Assembly: GCA_003248315.1 (NCBI GenBank) | Contig: QKWM01000001.1 | Coordinates: forward strand, 806,001-870,000 | Reading direction: 5' to 3' | Source: Streptomyces sp. SW4 | GTDB taxonomy: Bacteria; Actinomycetota; Actinomycetes; Streptomycetales; Streptomycetaceae | DNA: 64,000 nt | In this document: positions 20,094-29,242 of the stretch, piece by piece | Numbering within the stretch: position 1 is the first letter of the stretch | Layout: every line of letters starts with the position of its first letter | Translations under genes and position numbers: made by a program | The notes under the pieces: generated by a model | The model's input: only the letters and a program-made list of their open reading frames with translations | Told to the model about the DNA's origin: nothing | Database searches by the model: none

Positions 20094-20672
20094 TCAGGCG
20101 ACGGCGGCGAGCTCCTGGCGGACGACGATCGCGTCGAGCTGCACGGTGAACGGCGCGGTGTCGGTGAGGCCCAGGGTCCCCAGCCGCTCCTTGTCCAGGC
20201 CCACCGTGACGTCGGTGCAGAAGGCGATGGCGTACAGGTACGGGCCGGCCTGCTCGTCCTGGAGCGCGAAGAACAGATCGCGGTAGTAGCGGGTGCGGTC
20301 CGGCTGCTCGTCGCGGTAGACCAGGCCCGGCTCGCCCTCCTGCGCGGCCAGACCGGTGAAGGCACGTTCCAGATCGCCTTCGACGGTGTCCCAGAACGAC
20401 GCCTCGGCCGCCTCCGGCGGGAGCGCCTGGCGGACCGCCTCCTTGAGGGAGAGCACCAGGACGAAGAGCGGCGCCTCCTCCTGGAGCCGCCAGCCGCGGA
20501 CCACCTTGACGATGTCGCTGCCGGGCAGCCGGGCGGCGGCCTCACGGATGTGGGTGAAATCGAAATCGACGGTGGCGGGGGCGATCGCCTCCTGGAAGGC
20601 GCGGCCGAGGGCCTCCGCCTGGGCGTGATGCGCCTCGTCCACGGCGGTGACCGTCCTGAAGCAGGCTGCCAA
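20094..20672 (-). CDS. Cyt-like (type-2 cytolytic delta-endotoxin family) protein
   Basis: An intact 192-residue protein that resembles Bacillus thuringiensis Cyt toxins, small cytolysins that insert into membranes. By eye, ALGRAFQEAIAPATVDF matches the LANAFQNALVPTSTDF stretch of Cyt1A, and DRTRYYRDLFFALQDEQAGP matches its TNYTYNVLFAIQNAQTGG segment, with a similar TVGLDKERLGTLGLTDTA end. There is no signal peptide, as in Cyt proteins, and no crystal-associated neighbour. The start is TTG 20672 because AAGGAGG at 20684-20678 sits 5 nt before it; an earlier in-frame TTG at 20690 would put that Shine-Dalgarno inside the gene. Its target and any exit route are unknown. Confidence 0.72.
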   Translation of the reverse strand: MAACFRTVTAVDEAHHAQAEALGRAFQEAIAPATVDFDFTHIREAAARLPGSDIVKVVRGWRLQEEAPLFVLVLSLKEAVRQALPPEAAEASFWDTVEGDLERAFTGLAAQEGEPGLVYRDEQPDRTRYYRDLFFALQDEQAGPYLYAIAFCTDVTVGLDKERLGTLGLTDTAPFTVQLDAIVVRQELAAVA

Positions 20673-20677
20673 CTCGT

Positions 20678-20696
20678 CCTCCTTAAACAATTTGTT
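20678..20696 (-). promoter_or_regulatory. Shine-Dalgarno and overlapping AT-rich palindrome of the Cyt-like gene
   Basis: AAGGAGG (20684-20678, minus strand) fixes the TTG start at 20672. Immediately upstream AACAA-T-TTGTT at 20686-20696 is a perfect inverted repeat in unusually AT-rich DNA, similar to MarR-type operators. A CATACT-like -10 lies about 35 bp further upstream. A bound repressor would cover the leader. Confidence 0.5.
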
Positions 20697-20819
20697 GCAC
20701 TGGCGAGGCGTCAGTATGCCCTGCGGCCCGCGCGGTCGGCACGGGCCGTCGCCGTAGGAGACGAGCCGGCGAGGACCTGGCGTCGTGTCAGGCGGAGCAG
20801 CCCCGGCCCGCCTCGTGGG

Positions 20820-22700
20820 TCACGTCGACCCCTCCCCGAACACCACCCGGGTACGCGCCCCGTCCGCCCAGACCACCTCGGCGTCCGCGTCACCGGCGGT
20901 GACCCCGGACACGGCCCCGGCCGGCGGTACCGGGCCCGGCGCGGCGGCGAGCAGCGCCAGGCTCACGTGGACGGAGGTGCCTCCCGCCCGTCCCGTGAGG
21001 CGGGGGACCTCGGCCCAGCGGGTGAAGGCGGTGCCCTGCGGGGCACGGGCCGTCCCGGCGCCGTCCTCCCAGCCGTGCAGTCCGTGCAGGGCGGACACCA
21101 GGGGATCACCGGGACCGGTGGCCCAGCCGGTCTGTGCGACCCGGGCCCCGGCCGGGCCCCGGTCACCCGGTGCACCCGCAGCTCGTACGGCCCCCGCGCC
21201 ACCGTCACGCTCTCCACCCGCAGCCCCGGCACCATGGGCGGCCCGTCCGCGAACACCGGCCGGTGCCAGGACGCCGCCCAGCCCAGCCGTCGCCGTGTCC
21301 CGCCCCGAGCGGGTGGATACGGCGGCGTACGCTGCGCCGCCCGGCCACCTCCACCGACAGATGGTTGTCCGCGACGTTGCCGACGGCGGTCGGACCGGTC
21401 CGGGTCGAGTACGCGAGACGCCCGTAGTGCGGGTCGTCGCCGTCCGCCGTCTCGCCCTCGTGGGACGCACATGGTCGCTGCCGTGGTTGTGCAGCCGGAC
21501 GATGCCGTCCTCGCGGGTCGCCTGCACCAGCAGCCCGGGCACGGGCAGGGCCAGCACCCGGTCGGCCTCCTCCACCGGCGCCGGCTCCTCCACGGCCGTC
21601 CACAGCGGGTGGTTCACCGGCGCCAGCAGGGACACGAACGCCTTCGACGCCCAGTACGGGGAGGCCGGGCCGGAGTACGACTGGAGGGTGGCCGGATGCG
21701 GGCCGTGCCAGCCCAGGCTCAGCAGCCCGTCCCCGGTCAGCGCCCCGCGCTCCAGGAAGTGGCGCATGCTGCCGCTGGCCAGCCGGCGGGAGGCGCCCGG
21801 CGTCAGCGGCGTGTGCCCGGTCAGCGCGCCCAGGCCCACCGCGGCGGACGCGGCGAAACGGTAGGCCAGCGACCGGCCGAAGTGCACCGGCGCCCCGTCG
21901 GCGCCGAACAGCAGCCCGTAGCCCTCCAGATGGGCCCGCAGCCGGTCCCCGTACCGGGACGACGCCTCGGTGTCCCCGGCGAGATGAGCGTCCAGCACCG
22001 GGTACAGGTGCAGCGCCCAGCCGTTGTAGTGGTCGAAGGCGCGCCCGTCGCCGTCGGCGTACCAGCCCTCGCCCCGGTACCAGCCCTCCAGCAGCTCCAG
22101 CGCCCGCTGCCGGGCCGCCGCCGTCTCCGCGTCGCCGCGGCCCACGGACTCCAGGAACCCGGCGACCGTGTAGGGGAACAGGTACCAGTTGTTCGGCGCG
22201 GGAGTGTGCCGCAGCGCCCCCGCAGCCACGCCTCGGCCCGGTCCTGGACACCGGCGTCGAGGTGCTTCCACAGCCACGGCGCCGTCAGCCGCAGGCCGAG
22301 GGCGACCGAGGCGGACTCCACCATCGGCTGGCCCTGCACGTCGTGGTCGAGGATCAGCGGCCAGGACTCGGCGTCGTCGCGGCCGGGGAGCGGGTGCCCG
22401 AGGCCAGACCGCGGGCGTACCGCTCCAGCAGGCCGTGCGGATCGGCGCCGCCGGCGCCCGCGATCCGGAAGGCCGCCGCGAGGAAGGTCCGCGCGTACCC
22501 CTCGAGACCGTCCGAGCGCACCCCGACCGCGACGGCCGCCCGGGCAGGTCCAGCAGGGCGCAGCCGGGGGTGCTCCACCGCCAGGCGGCGGCCAGCAGGC
22601 CGTCGGCCACCGCCTCCCAGTGGGCCCGGACGTAGCCGGTGTACGGACTCGCCGTGCGGTCCTCGGCGGGCAGGTCGAACGGGATGCTCATGCCGCTCAT
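20820..22700 (-). CDS. DUF2264 protein, probable glycoside hydrolase of the sugar operon
   Basis: About 630 residues, predicted as an (alpha/alpha) barrel. MSIPFDLPAEDRTASPYTGY, HWEAVADGLLAAAWRWSTPG, VESASVALGLRLTAPWLWKH, PNNWYLFPYTVAGFLESVGR, WYADGDGRAFDHYNGWALHL and ASPYWASKAFVSLLAPVNHP are DUF2264 (PF10022) landmarks. As I recall, members include beta-glucuronidases of GH154; the substrate here is not known. There is no signal peptide, so it acts on imported oligosaccharide. Its ATG at 22700 overlaps the TGA of the dehydrogenase gene. Breaks lie near 21145, 21460, 22215, 22380 and 22535. Confidence 0.8.
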   Translation of the reverse strand: MSGMSIPFDLPAEDRTASPYTGYVRAHWEAVADGLLAAAWRWSTPGCALLDLPGRPSRSGCARTVSRGTRGPSSRRPSGSRAPAAPIRTACWSGTPAVWPRAPAPRPRRRRVLAADPRPRRAGPADGGVRLGRPRPAADGAVAVEAPRRRCPGPGRGVAAGALRHTPAPNNWYLFPYTVAGFLESVGRGDAETAAARQRALELLEGWYRGEGWYADGDGRAFDHYNGWALHLYPVLDAHLAGDTEASSRYGDRLRAHLEGYGLLFGADGAPVHFGRSLAYRFAASAAVGLGALTGHTPLTPGASRRLASGSMRHFLERGALTGDGLLSLGWHGPHPATLQSYSGPASPYWASKAFVSLLAPVNHPLWTAVEEPAPVEEADRVLALPVPGLLVQATREDGIVRLHNHGSDHVRPTRARRRTATTRTTGVSRTRPGPVRPPSATSRTTICRWRWPGGAAYAAVSTRSGRDTATAGLGGVLAPAGVRGRAAHGAGAAGGERDGGAGAVRAAGAPGDRGPAGARVAQTGWATGPGDPLVSALHGLHGWEDGAGTARAPQGTAFTRWAEVPRLTGRAGGTSVHVSLALLAAAPGPVPPAGAVSGVTAGDADAEVVWADGARTRVVFGEGST

Positions 22701-23726
22701 GCGAGGAAGGCCAGCCTTTCGCGTCGTACGGGGTGGAGGAAGCCGGCGCCGGAGGCCCAGCGGGCGGTCTCGGCCAGGGCGAGGTCGGCCAGGCGGCGCC
22801 ACTCGTTGCCCTGGGAACCGGCGAGATGAGGGGTGATCAGGGCGTTGCCGCACTCCCACAGCGGGTGGTCCGCCGGCAGCACCTCGGGGTCGGTCACGTC
22901 CAGGACGGCGCGGACCCGGCCCGCCCGCACCGCCTCGGTGAGCGCGTCCTGGTCCACGACGGCGCCCCGCGAGGTGTTGATGAGCACCGCGTCGGGCCGC
23001 ATCGCCCCGATCAGTTCGCGGCTGACCAGGCCACGGGTCTCGGGCAGCAGCGGCGTGTGCACGCTGACGGTGTCGCAGCGCGCGAACAGCTCGGGCAGCG
23101 ACACGCGTTCGACACCGAGGGCGGCGGCGTCCGCGTCGTCGACGTACGGGTCGTGCAGCAGCACCTCGAGGTCGTGCGGGCGGAGCAGCTCGATGACCCG
23201 GCGGCCGATGAGCGAGGCCGACAGGATGCCCACCGTGCGGCGGTAGTTGCCCTCGGTGCGCGGGGTGCGCAGCCAGTTGCCGCGGGACCGGGCCGCCCGG
23301 TAGTCGCGGGCCCGCTCCAGGACCCGCTTGCCGGTGAGCAGGATCATGCCGAGCGTGTACTCCGCCACCGGAACGGCGTTGGCCGCCGCGGCGGAGGACA
23401 CCTCGACGCCCCGCTCCCAGCAGGCCTCGGTGACGTGCCCGCGGACGCTGCCGCGGTGTGCACCACCGCCCGCAGCCGGGGCGCCGACCGCAGCACGTCC
23501 GCGTCGAGCGGCGGGCAGCCCCAGCCGGTGATCAGCAGGTCGGTCCCGGCGAGCACCGACCGTGCCCGCGCCGTGGTCAGGTCGTCCAGCACGGGCGGCG
23601 GGGCGAGGTCGCAGACGGCGCGGAACGCGTCGAGCGTCTCGGGGTCGAGGACGGCCTCGGCGGCGTCCGGGGACATGGCCACGGCCGCCCGGGGCGGAAT
23701 CCGGGACCGGGGGCGTTCAGGGTCAC
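22697..23726 (-). CDS. D-2-hydroxyacid dehydrogenase (NAD-dependent)
   Basis: About 340 residues of the PGDH/formate dehydrogenase-like family. MSPDAAEAVLDPETLDAFRA lies near the start; the NAD domain reads RRTVGILSASLIGRRVIELL, and the catalytic Arg, Glu and His fall in LINTSRGAVVDQDALTE, VLDVTDPEVLPADHPLWE and ITPHLAGSQGNEWRRLADLA. The first Gly of the dinucleotide loop is replaced (GILSASLIG instead of GxGxxG). The GTG at 23726 overlaps the TGA of the permease gene and needs one restored base near 23700; ATG 23676 is the fallback start. Another break near 23455. It probably reduces or oxidises a sugar-acid intermediate. Confidence 0.8.
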
Positions 23727-24583
23727 TTGACGGCTCCGGCGGTCAGTCCGCTGCGCCAGAAACGCTGGAGCAGCACGAAGGCGAGGATGAGCGGGACGAC
23801 GGCGAGCAGGGACCCCATGACGACCACGGGGTAGTACTCCGGCGACACCGACGCGGCGCTGTTCCACTGGTACAGGCCGAGGCTCACGGGATACAGGTCC
23901 TGGTCGGAGAGCATCACCATCGGCAGGAAGAAGTTGTTCCAGATGGCGGTGAGCTGGAACAGGAACACGGTGACCAGCCCGGGGCCGAGCATCCGCAGCG
24001 CCACGCGCACGTACATGGTCAGCTCGCCCGCCCCGTCGACCCGGGCCGCCTCCAGCACCTCGTCGGGGACGTAGCCCGGGCGAAGATCCGGCCCAGGTAG
24101 ACGCCGAACGGGTTGAACAGCACCGGGATGAACACCGCCCAGAACGTGTTGACCAGGCCGGCCTCGGAGGCCATCAGGTACAGCGGCAGCGCGAGGACGG
24201 TCTGCGGCACCATCACGGCCGCCAGCACCAGCCCGAACAGCTTCTCCTTGTGCCGGAAGCGGTACTTGTCGAAGGCGTAGCCGCAGGCGACGCTGAGCAG
24301 CGCCCGATCGCGGCGCCGAGCACCGCGTACAGCAGGCTGTTGACGTACCATCGGCCGTACAGCCCGCCGTCCATGGCGAACAGGTCCCCGAGGTTGCGCA
24401 CGAACGAGAAGTCGCTCAGGGACAGCAGGTCGCTGCTGAACAGGGCGTCACGGGTCTTGGTGGCGGCGAGCACCAGCCACACCACGGGCAGCAGCGTGTA
24501 CAGGACGAAGACCGCGACGACCGCGTTGACCGTCGTGCGCCCCAGCAGACCGGACCGGAGCGGGGGCTGTCGGTGGCGCTCAT
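23723..24583 (-). CDS. ABC sugar permease, MalG-type
   Basis: About 288 residues with six membrane segments: TVNAVVAVFVLYTLLPVVWL, the periplasmic FSFVRNLGDLF region, YVNSLLYAVLGAAIGALLSV, LFGLVLAAVMVPQTVLALPL, the EAA loop EVLEAARVDGAGELTMYVRV that docks the ATPase, and SLLAVVPLILAFVLLQRFW. Breaks lie near 24070, 24305 and 24560. Its ATG overlaps the stop of the other permease and its TGA overlaps the next start, so the operon is tightly coupled. No ATPase gene is present; Streptomyces importers often share a common MsiK-type ATPase. Confidence 0.9.
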
Positions 24584-25566
24584 CGGGCCTCCTCGGCGAT
24601 GTCGGCGCGGCTGGTGAAGCGGGTCACGCCGTAGGACAGGGCGATGGTGCACACCAGCAGCACGACCGAGGCCGCCGCCGCCAGGCCGTAGTTGTTGCGG
24701 GTGAACGCCGCGTCGAAGATGTACATGCTCGGCGAGAACCGTGAGTTGATCATGGGGAGGACTGGCTGAGCAGCATCGGCTCCGTGAACAGCTGGAGCGC
24801 CCAGATCAGGGTGAAGATCGCCACCATGACCACGGAGGCGCGCACCAGCGGCGTCTTGACCTGGAGCGCCGTGCGGACCGGGCCCGCGCCGTCCACGACC
24901 GAGGCCTCGACGACCTCCCGGGCACGGCCTGCAGCGCGGCGTAGAAGACCACCGTGTTGTAGCCGAGGTTGCTCCACAGGGCGATGTTCACGATCGACGG
25001 GATCACCGTGTGCACGCCGAGGAAGTCGACCGTGATGTCGGCCCGGGCGAACAGGTCGATGACCGGGCTGATGCCGGGCGTGTACAGGTACAGCCAGATC
25101 AGCGCCGCGATGATGCCGGGCACCGCGTGCGGCAGGAACAGGCCCAGCTGGGCGAAGGCGCGCAGCCGGACCATGCCGGAGTCCAGCACCAGGGCGAGGG
25201 CGAGCGCGCCCACGACCATCAGCGGGATGTAGACGAGGCAGTACAGGGCGACGGTGCCGAGTCCGCCGAGGAAGGTCGGGTCGGTCAGCACGGCGGTGTA
25301 GGAGCGCAGGCCGACGAAGACGGTGCGTTCGGGCCGAAGCCGAGGCCGGGCTGGTCGTCGCTGAAGAAGCTGAGGTGGACGGCCGTGCCGACGGGGATCA
25401 GGAAGACGGTCAGCAGCAGCGCGAAGAACGGCGCCATGAGCACGGCGCAGGCGGTCGTCCGGCGGCGCCGGGCGGCCCTGCGGGCGCGCAGGCCGGTGGT
25501 GGAAGGGACGGGCGCGGTGGCGCTCGGGGCGCCGGCCGGCACCCGGGGCCGGGTGGTCGCGGTCAT
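24580..25566 (-). CDS. ABC sugar permease, MalF-type
   Basis: About 330 residues. TTACAVLMAPFFALLLTVFL begins the first membrane helix; LGTVALYCLVYIPLMVVGAL, FAQLGLFLPHAVPGIIAALI and the EAA loop around REVVEASVVDGAGPVRTALQ follow, and the end is FTSRADIAEEAR. It pairs with the MalG-type permease encoded next (ATGA overlap). Breaks lie near 24755, 24915 and 25335. The start is ATG 25566 or GTG 25575. Confidence 0.9.
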
Positions 25567-25590
25567 GGGTGTCACCTGCCTCTCGGCGGC

Positions 25591-26919
25591 TCAGGTGCTG
25601 TGCTCGGTGGTGGACAGGCCGAGGCCTCGAGGTCGGGCATGGTGCCCTCCTGCGCCGTGCGCAGGGAGTCGACGAGGGTGCCCTGCCCGCCGCTCACCCG
25701 GGCGAAGGAGTCCTGCATGACCTTCTGGGTGGCGCTCATCCGCGGCCCCCACAGCCAGCCCTCGCCGATCTTCTCGGCCTCCTGCTCGAACAGGGCGTAG
25801 ATGTCCTGCCCGCCGTAGTAGGACCGGTCGAACGCCTCCCGCCCGACGGGGACCAGCCCGGGCGCGGCCGGGTACTGGCTGCTGGTCCCGCTGGACAGGC
25901 GGGCGCGCAGGGCGTCGGGGTGGGAGACCTGCCAGGCGATGAACTCCATGGCGGCCTCGGGGTGGCGGCTGTCCCTGGTGACCGCGAACGTGGAGCCGCC
26001 GTGGGTGCCGACGGCGGGGCGCCCGGTGTCCCACTGCGGCAGCGGGGCGATCCGCCACAGGCCCTTCTGCCCGGGCCGGGCGTTCATCTGCGCGCCGGCG
26101 TCCCAGGCGCCGGTCAGCCGGGTGAGGACCAGCCCGTTGCCGATCTGGGCGTCCGCCTGGCGGCTCTCCACGGCGTTCATGAACACGTCGTCCTGGTCGA
26201 TCAGCCGCTGCCAGTAGCGGGCGACCTTCCGGGACGGCGCGTCGGCGAGCGAGACGTTCCAGGCGCCGCGGGAGGTGTCGAACCACCGGGCGCCGGCCTG
26301 CCAGGCGTACGCGGCGAACTGCGTCATGCCGTCGGTGGGGAACAGCACCAGCCGCCGGCCGGGCGCCCTGCGGCGGACCGTGCGCGCGTGCTCGGCGAAC
26401 TCCTCCCAGGTCCTCGGCACGGTGAGTCCGTAGCGCTCGAACAGGTCGGCCCGGTAGTGCAGCACCATCGGCTCGACGTCCAGCGGCACGCTGAAGATCC
26501 GGCCCTCGAAGGTGGTCAGCGCCAGCGCCTGCGGCAGCAGTCTGCGGCGCAGCCCGTCGGAGACCAGGTCGGTGATGTCCGGGCGACGCCGTCGATGGCG
26601 TACCCCGGGACCTGGGGATACTCGATGGTCGCGACGTCGGGGGCGTTGCCGGCGCGGGCGGCGTTGCTGAGCTTGGCGTAGCCGCCCTGCCCGCCGGAGG
26701 GATCTGCTGGAAGTCGACCTGGATGCGGTCGTGGGTGCGGTTGAACGCGTCGACCACCTCCTGGCTGCCGCGCAGGGCGGACCAGAAGGTGATGCGCGTG
26801 GTTCTGCTGGTGCTCCGCGACCGGCTGTCGCTCCCCGCGCTGCAGGCGCCCACGGCTCCTGTCAGCGGTACGGCGGCCATCGCGGCGAGCACGGATCGAC
26901 GGCTGCGTCGACCGGGCAT
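25591..26919 (-). CDS. Extracellular sugar-binding lipoprotein of the ABC importer
   Basis: About 443 residues. The N-terminus MPGRRSRRSVLAAMAAVPLT ends in lipobox VGAC after a twin-Arg stretch (RRSRRSVL). ITFWSALRGSQEVVDAFNRT is the typical start of family 1 binding proteins; GLTVPRTWEEFAEHARTVRR and MEFIAWQVSHPDALRARLSS are further landmarks. It captures an unknown oligosaccharide and delivers it to the two permeases. Breaks lie near 25615, 26580 and 26700. A run of CGTTTGA-like half-sites lies about 110 bp upstream. Confidence 0.9.
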   Translation of the reverse strand: MPGRRSRRSVLAAMAAVPLTGAVGACSAGSDSRSRSTSRTTRITFWSALRGSQEVVDAFNRTHDRIQVDFQQIPPAGRAATPSSATPPAPATPPTSRPSSIPRSRGTPSTASPGHHRPGLRRAAPQTAAAGAGADHLRGPDLQRAAGRRADGAALPGRPVRALRTHRAEDLGGVRRARAHGPPQGARPAAGAVPHRRHDAVRRVRLAGRRPVVRHLPRRLERLARRRAVPEGRPLLAAADRPGRRVHERRGEPPGGRPDRQRAGPHPADRRLGRRRADERPARAEGPVADRPAAAVGHRAPRRRHPRRLHVRGHQGQPPPRGRHGVHRLAGLPPRRPARPPVQRDQQPVPGRARAGPRRAGGVRPVLLRRAGHLRPVRAGGREDRRGLAVGAADERHPEGHAGLLRPGERRAGHPRRLPAHGAGGHHARPRGLGLSTTEHST

Positions 26920-27027
26920 GGCGCCTCCCGCGGCTCCTGCGTGTCGTCGGCCACGACACGACTGTTCGGGACACGGGAATCCTGGACGCCCCAGAGCAAG
27001 CGGTCAATAGATCGATCAGAAGAAAAC

Positions 27028-27044
27028 CAAACGCTCAAACGCTC
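27028..27044. promoter_or_regulatory. Tandem CGTTTGA half-sites upstream of the binding-protein gene
   Basis: On the minus strand GAGCGTTTGAGCGTTTG holds two GCGTTTG half-sites 9 bp apart. The same core occurs as the palindrome CGTTTGAACG upstream of the regulator gene (28347-28356). It is the best candidate site for control of the sugar operon, and it abuts the regulator's stop codon. Confidence 0.5.
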
Positions 27045-28320
27045 ACTCGCTCGCAGGGGTGACCGCACCCGCAGCGTCCGCGGAGCCGGCCGGATGGCCC
27101 CGGAGCCGGCCGGATGGCCCCCGGGCCGGCCGGATCGCCCTCGGGGCCGGCCGGATGGCCCTCGGGTCGGCCGGATCGCCTACGGGGCCGGTCGCCCGGT
27201 CCGCCGGGGTGCGGACCATCCCGCCGCCCGGCTCGCCGGCCGGCCCGTCCGTGGAGCCGCGCACCATGAGCCGGGGCAGCAGCTCCACCCGGCGCACGGA
27301 CGGGCTCCCGGACGCCCCGGAGAGCCGCTGGAGCAGCAGTTCCGCGGCCACCCGCCCGACCTCGGCCTTCGGCGGGGAGACCGCGGTGAGCGGCGGCGTC
27401 GCGAGCCCGGCCACCACGTCGTCGTACGCCACCACCGAGCAGTCCCGCGGCACCCGCACGCCTCCTCCGCCAGCCGCTGGACGATCATCAGGGCGTCCGC
27501 GTCGCCGTGCAGCACCATCGCGGTCGCCCCACCTTGCGCAGCAGCGCCGGCAACTGGGCCGTCTCGTCCGCCGTGTACGGCCCCCGGCCCCGGCCTCCGG
27601 CGCGCTGAGCGCCCACGCCCACGCCTCGACCAGCGGATGCGCCCCGGCGATCTCGGCGAAGGCGGCGCGCAGCGACCGGGCGGTGGGGCTGTCGTCGCGC
27701 GTGGCGAAGACCAGGCGCCGGTGACCGAGGCCCACCAGGTGCTCCACGGCCAGGTGGGCGCCGTACCAGTGGTCCGAGCACACCGAGTCCAGGGCCGGCG
27801 GGGCGAAGCCGCGCCGCGGGCGGCGCTCCATCAGCACCGTCGGCACGTCGAGCGCGGAGAGCCAGCCGTGGTCGGCCTCCTCGTCGGCCGGGCTGCGCCA
27901 CCGCGGGGCCAGCAGCAGCCCGCGCGCACCGTCCGCGACGGCCCGCTCCACCAGCGGCCGCTCGGCACCGGAGGCCTGCGGTGCGAGGTGCAGGGCGATG
28001 CGCAGCCCGGCCTCCTCCAGCACCGTGCGCGCCCCGTGCAGGGTCTCGGTCAGATAGGAGTGCCGGACCGGCACCACCACGGCCACCCGGTCACCGGCCC
28101 TGGCGACGACGCCCGCGGGCGCCTCCTCGGCGGGCGCCGTCGAACGGACCACGCCGTGGCCGCGCCGCAGCAGTCCCTCGCGGGTCAGCTCCTCCACGTC
28201 CCGGCGCACCGTGACCACCGAGACCTGCAACTCCTGCGCGAGGTCACGCACCCGTGCGGTGCCACGCGCCTGCACCGCGGCCAGGATCCGCTGCCGCCTG
28301 AGATCGACCGGCTCCCGCAT
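27043..28320 (-). CDS. Hybrid regulator: DeoR-type HTH with LacI-type ligand domain
   Basis: About 427 residues. The HTH is LRRQRILAAVQARGTARVRD followed by QVSVVTVRRDVEELTREGLL, a DeoR-type reader. The rest is a periplasmic-binding-protein-like domain as in LacI: RVAVVVPVRHSYLTETLHGA, AVEHLVGLGHRRLVFATRDD, VPRDCSVVAYDDVVAGLATP and PLTAVSPPKAEVGRVAAELL. It lies directly upstream of the sugar operon on the same strand and probably senses the transported sugar. Breaks lie near 27460, 27530 and 27585. The Pro/Arg-rich tail after GPAGEPGGG overlaps a minisatellite and may not be translated. Confidence 0.85.
   Translation of the reverse strand: MREPVDLRRQRILAAVQARGTARVRDLAQELQVSVVTVRRDVEELTREGLLRRGHGVVRSTAPAEEAPAGVVARAGDRVAVVVPVRHSYLTETLHGARTVLEEAGLRIALHLAPQASGAERPLVERAVADGARGLLLAPRWRSPADEEADHGWLSALDVPTVLMERRPRRGFAPPALDSVCSDHWYGAHLAVEHLVGLGHRRLVFATRDDSPTARSLRAAFAEIAGAHPLVEAWAWALSAPEAGAGGRTRRTRRPSCRRCCARWGDRDGAARRRGRPDDRPAAGGGGVRVPRDCSVVAYDDVVAGLATPPLTAVSPPKAEVGRVAAELLLQRLSGASGSPSVRRVELLPRLMVRGSTDGPAGEPGGGMVRTPADRATGPVGDPADPRAIRPAPRAIRPARGPSGRLRGHPAGSADAAGAVTPASE
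27081..27180. repeat. 20-bp minisatellite at the 3' end of the regulator gene
   Basis: Five tandem copies of a 20-21 bp unit, CGGAGCCGGCCGGATGGCCC, the first two identical. In the regulator frame it encodes a Pro-Arg-Ala-Ile-Arg-Pro repeat, unlike any LacI-family tail. Confidence 0.85.
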
Positions 28321-28345
28321 CGAGCCTCCCCGCCCCGAGAAATGT

Positions 28346-28357
28346 TCGTTTGAACGA
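28346..28357. promoter_or_regulatory. Palindrome upstream of the DeoR/LacI hybrid gene
   Basis: TCGTT-TG-AACGA is an inverted repeat 26 bp before the regulator start. Its core CGTTTGAACG recurs at 30892-30901 and its half-site in front of the sugar operon. Autoregulation is likely. A second AACGATCGTC element lies 15 bp away. Confidence 0.6.
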
Positions 28358-28417
28358 TCGGCGCCATCATAACGATCGTCCAACGGTGTGCCGGGGAGGC
28401 GCCCGCCGCCTCGGCCG

Positions 28418-29074
28418 TCACCCCGTCCCGGAGGCGGCGAGCGGCCTGCGGCAGTGCAGGTAGAGATGCGGCTCGGGCACCGCGTCCGGGTGGTCCGGCG
28501 TGAACACCAGCTCCTCGCGGGCCACGACCTCCAGGCCCGCCTCCTCGGCCACGGCGGTGAGACCCGCCGCGTCGAAGCTGGTCACCCGCACGGGCTGTCC
28601 CATGAACACGCCCGCCACGTCCTCCAGGTCCAGCGGCACGGACGCCAGCACGAGGTGGCCGCCCGGGGCCAGGGCGCGCACCAGTCGCCGCACCACGTCC
28701 GCCTGCTGCGCCCGGGACATCTGCAGCAGCGAGAAGTACACGCAGACCGCGGCGAACGACCCGTCGGCGAGCGGTTCGTCACGGATGTCGGCGCACCGGA
28801 AGGAGGCGCCCGGCACCTGCCGGGACGCCAGCTCGACCATGACCGGGGAGACGTCGACGCCCAGCACCTCGTGACCGGCGGCGGCGAGCGTCTCGGCGGT
28901 GGGCCGGCCCGTGCCGCTGCCCACGTCCAGCACCCGGCTGCCCGGCGCGAGCCGCCCGAGCAGCCATTCCAGCGAGCGCCGGTGCGCCGGCGACGCCGCG
29001 AACGCCCTCTCGTAGTCGGCGCCCAGCGCGTCGAACACGGCCGCGGCCCGTGCGCGCTGCTGCTCGTCGGTCAC
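28418..29074 (-). CDS. Class I SAM-dependent methyltransferase
   Basis: An intact 218-residue enzyme. Motif I is SRVLDVGSGTGRPTAETLAA, followed by HEVLGVDVSPVMVELASRQV (acidic residue binding the SAM ribose), ASFRCADIRDEPLADGSFAA and the post-motif APGGHLVLASVPLDLEDVAG. The substrate is unknown; FTPDHPDAVPEPHLYLHCRR lies at the C-terminus. GTG 29074 follows GGGAGG; the frame upstream is open but has no better signal. Confidence 0.82.
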   Translation of the reverse strand: MTDEQQRARAAAVFDALGADYERAFAASPAHRRSLEWLLGRLAPGSRVLDVGSGTGRPTAETLAAAGHEVLGVDVSPVMVELASRQVPGASFRCADIRDEPLADGSFAAVCVYFSLLQMSRAQQADVVRRLVRALAPGGHLVLASVPLDLEDVAGVFMGQPVRVTSFDAAGLTAVAEEAGLEVVAREELVFTPDHPDAVPEPHLYLHCRRPLAASGTG

Positions 29075-29242
29075 GGCGGTCCTCCCGGGGCAGGTGTCGG
29101 TGCCGGGCATCGTTCCATCGGAGGCGAGCCGTGGACAAGGCCGCCGGGGGCCGGTTTCATGAGTCGTCCGAGCCAGTGGCCGGCGCGGCGGCGAGGGGCG
29201 TCGCCCGCACAGCGGCCAGCGCGACGAAAGGTGCCGCCGGCC

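Noticed and set aside
18792..22829. A very long plus-strand open frame of 1345 codons over the catalase and DUF2264 genes
   Set aside because: It is antisense to well-recognised proteins and has only low-complexity Arg/Pro composition, a normal by-product of high GC.
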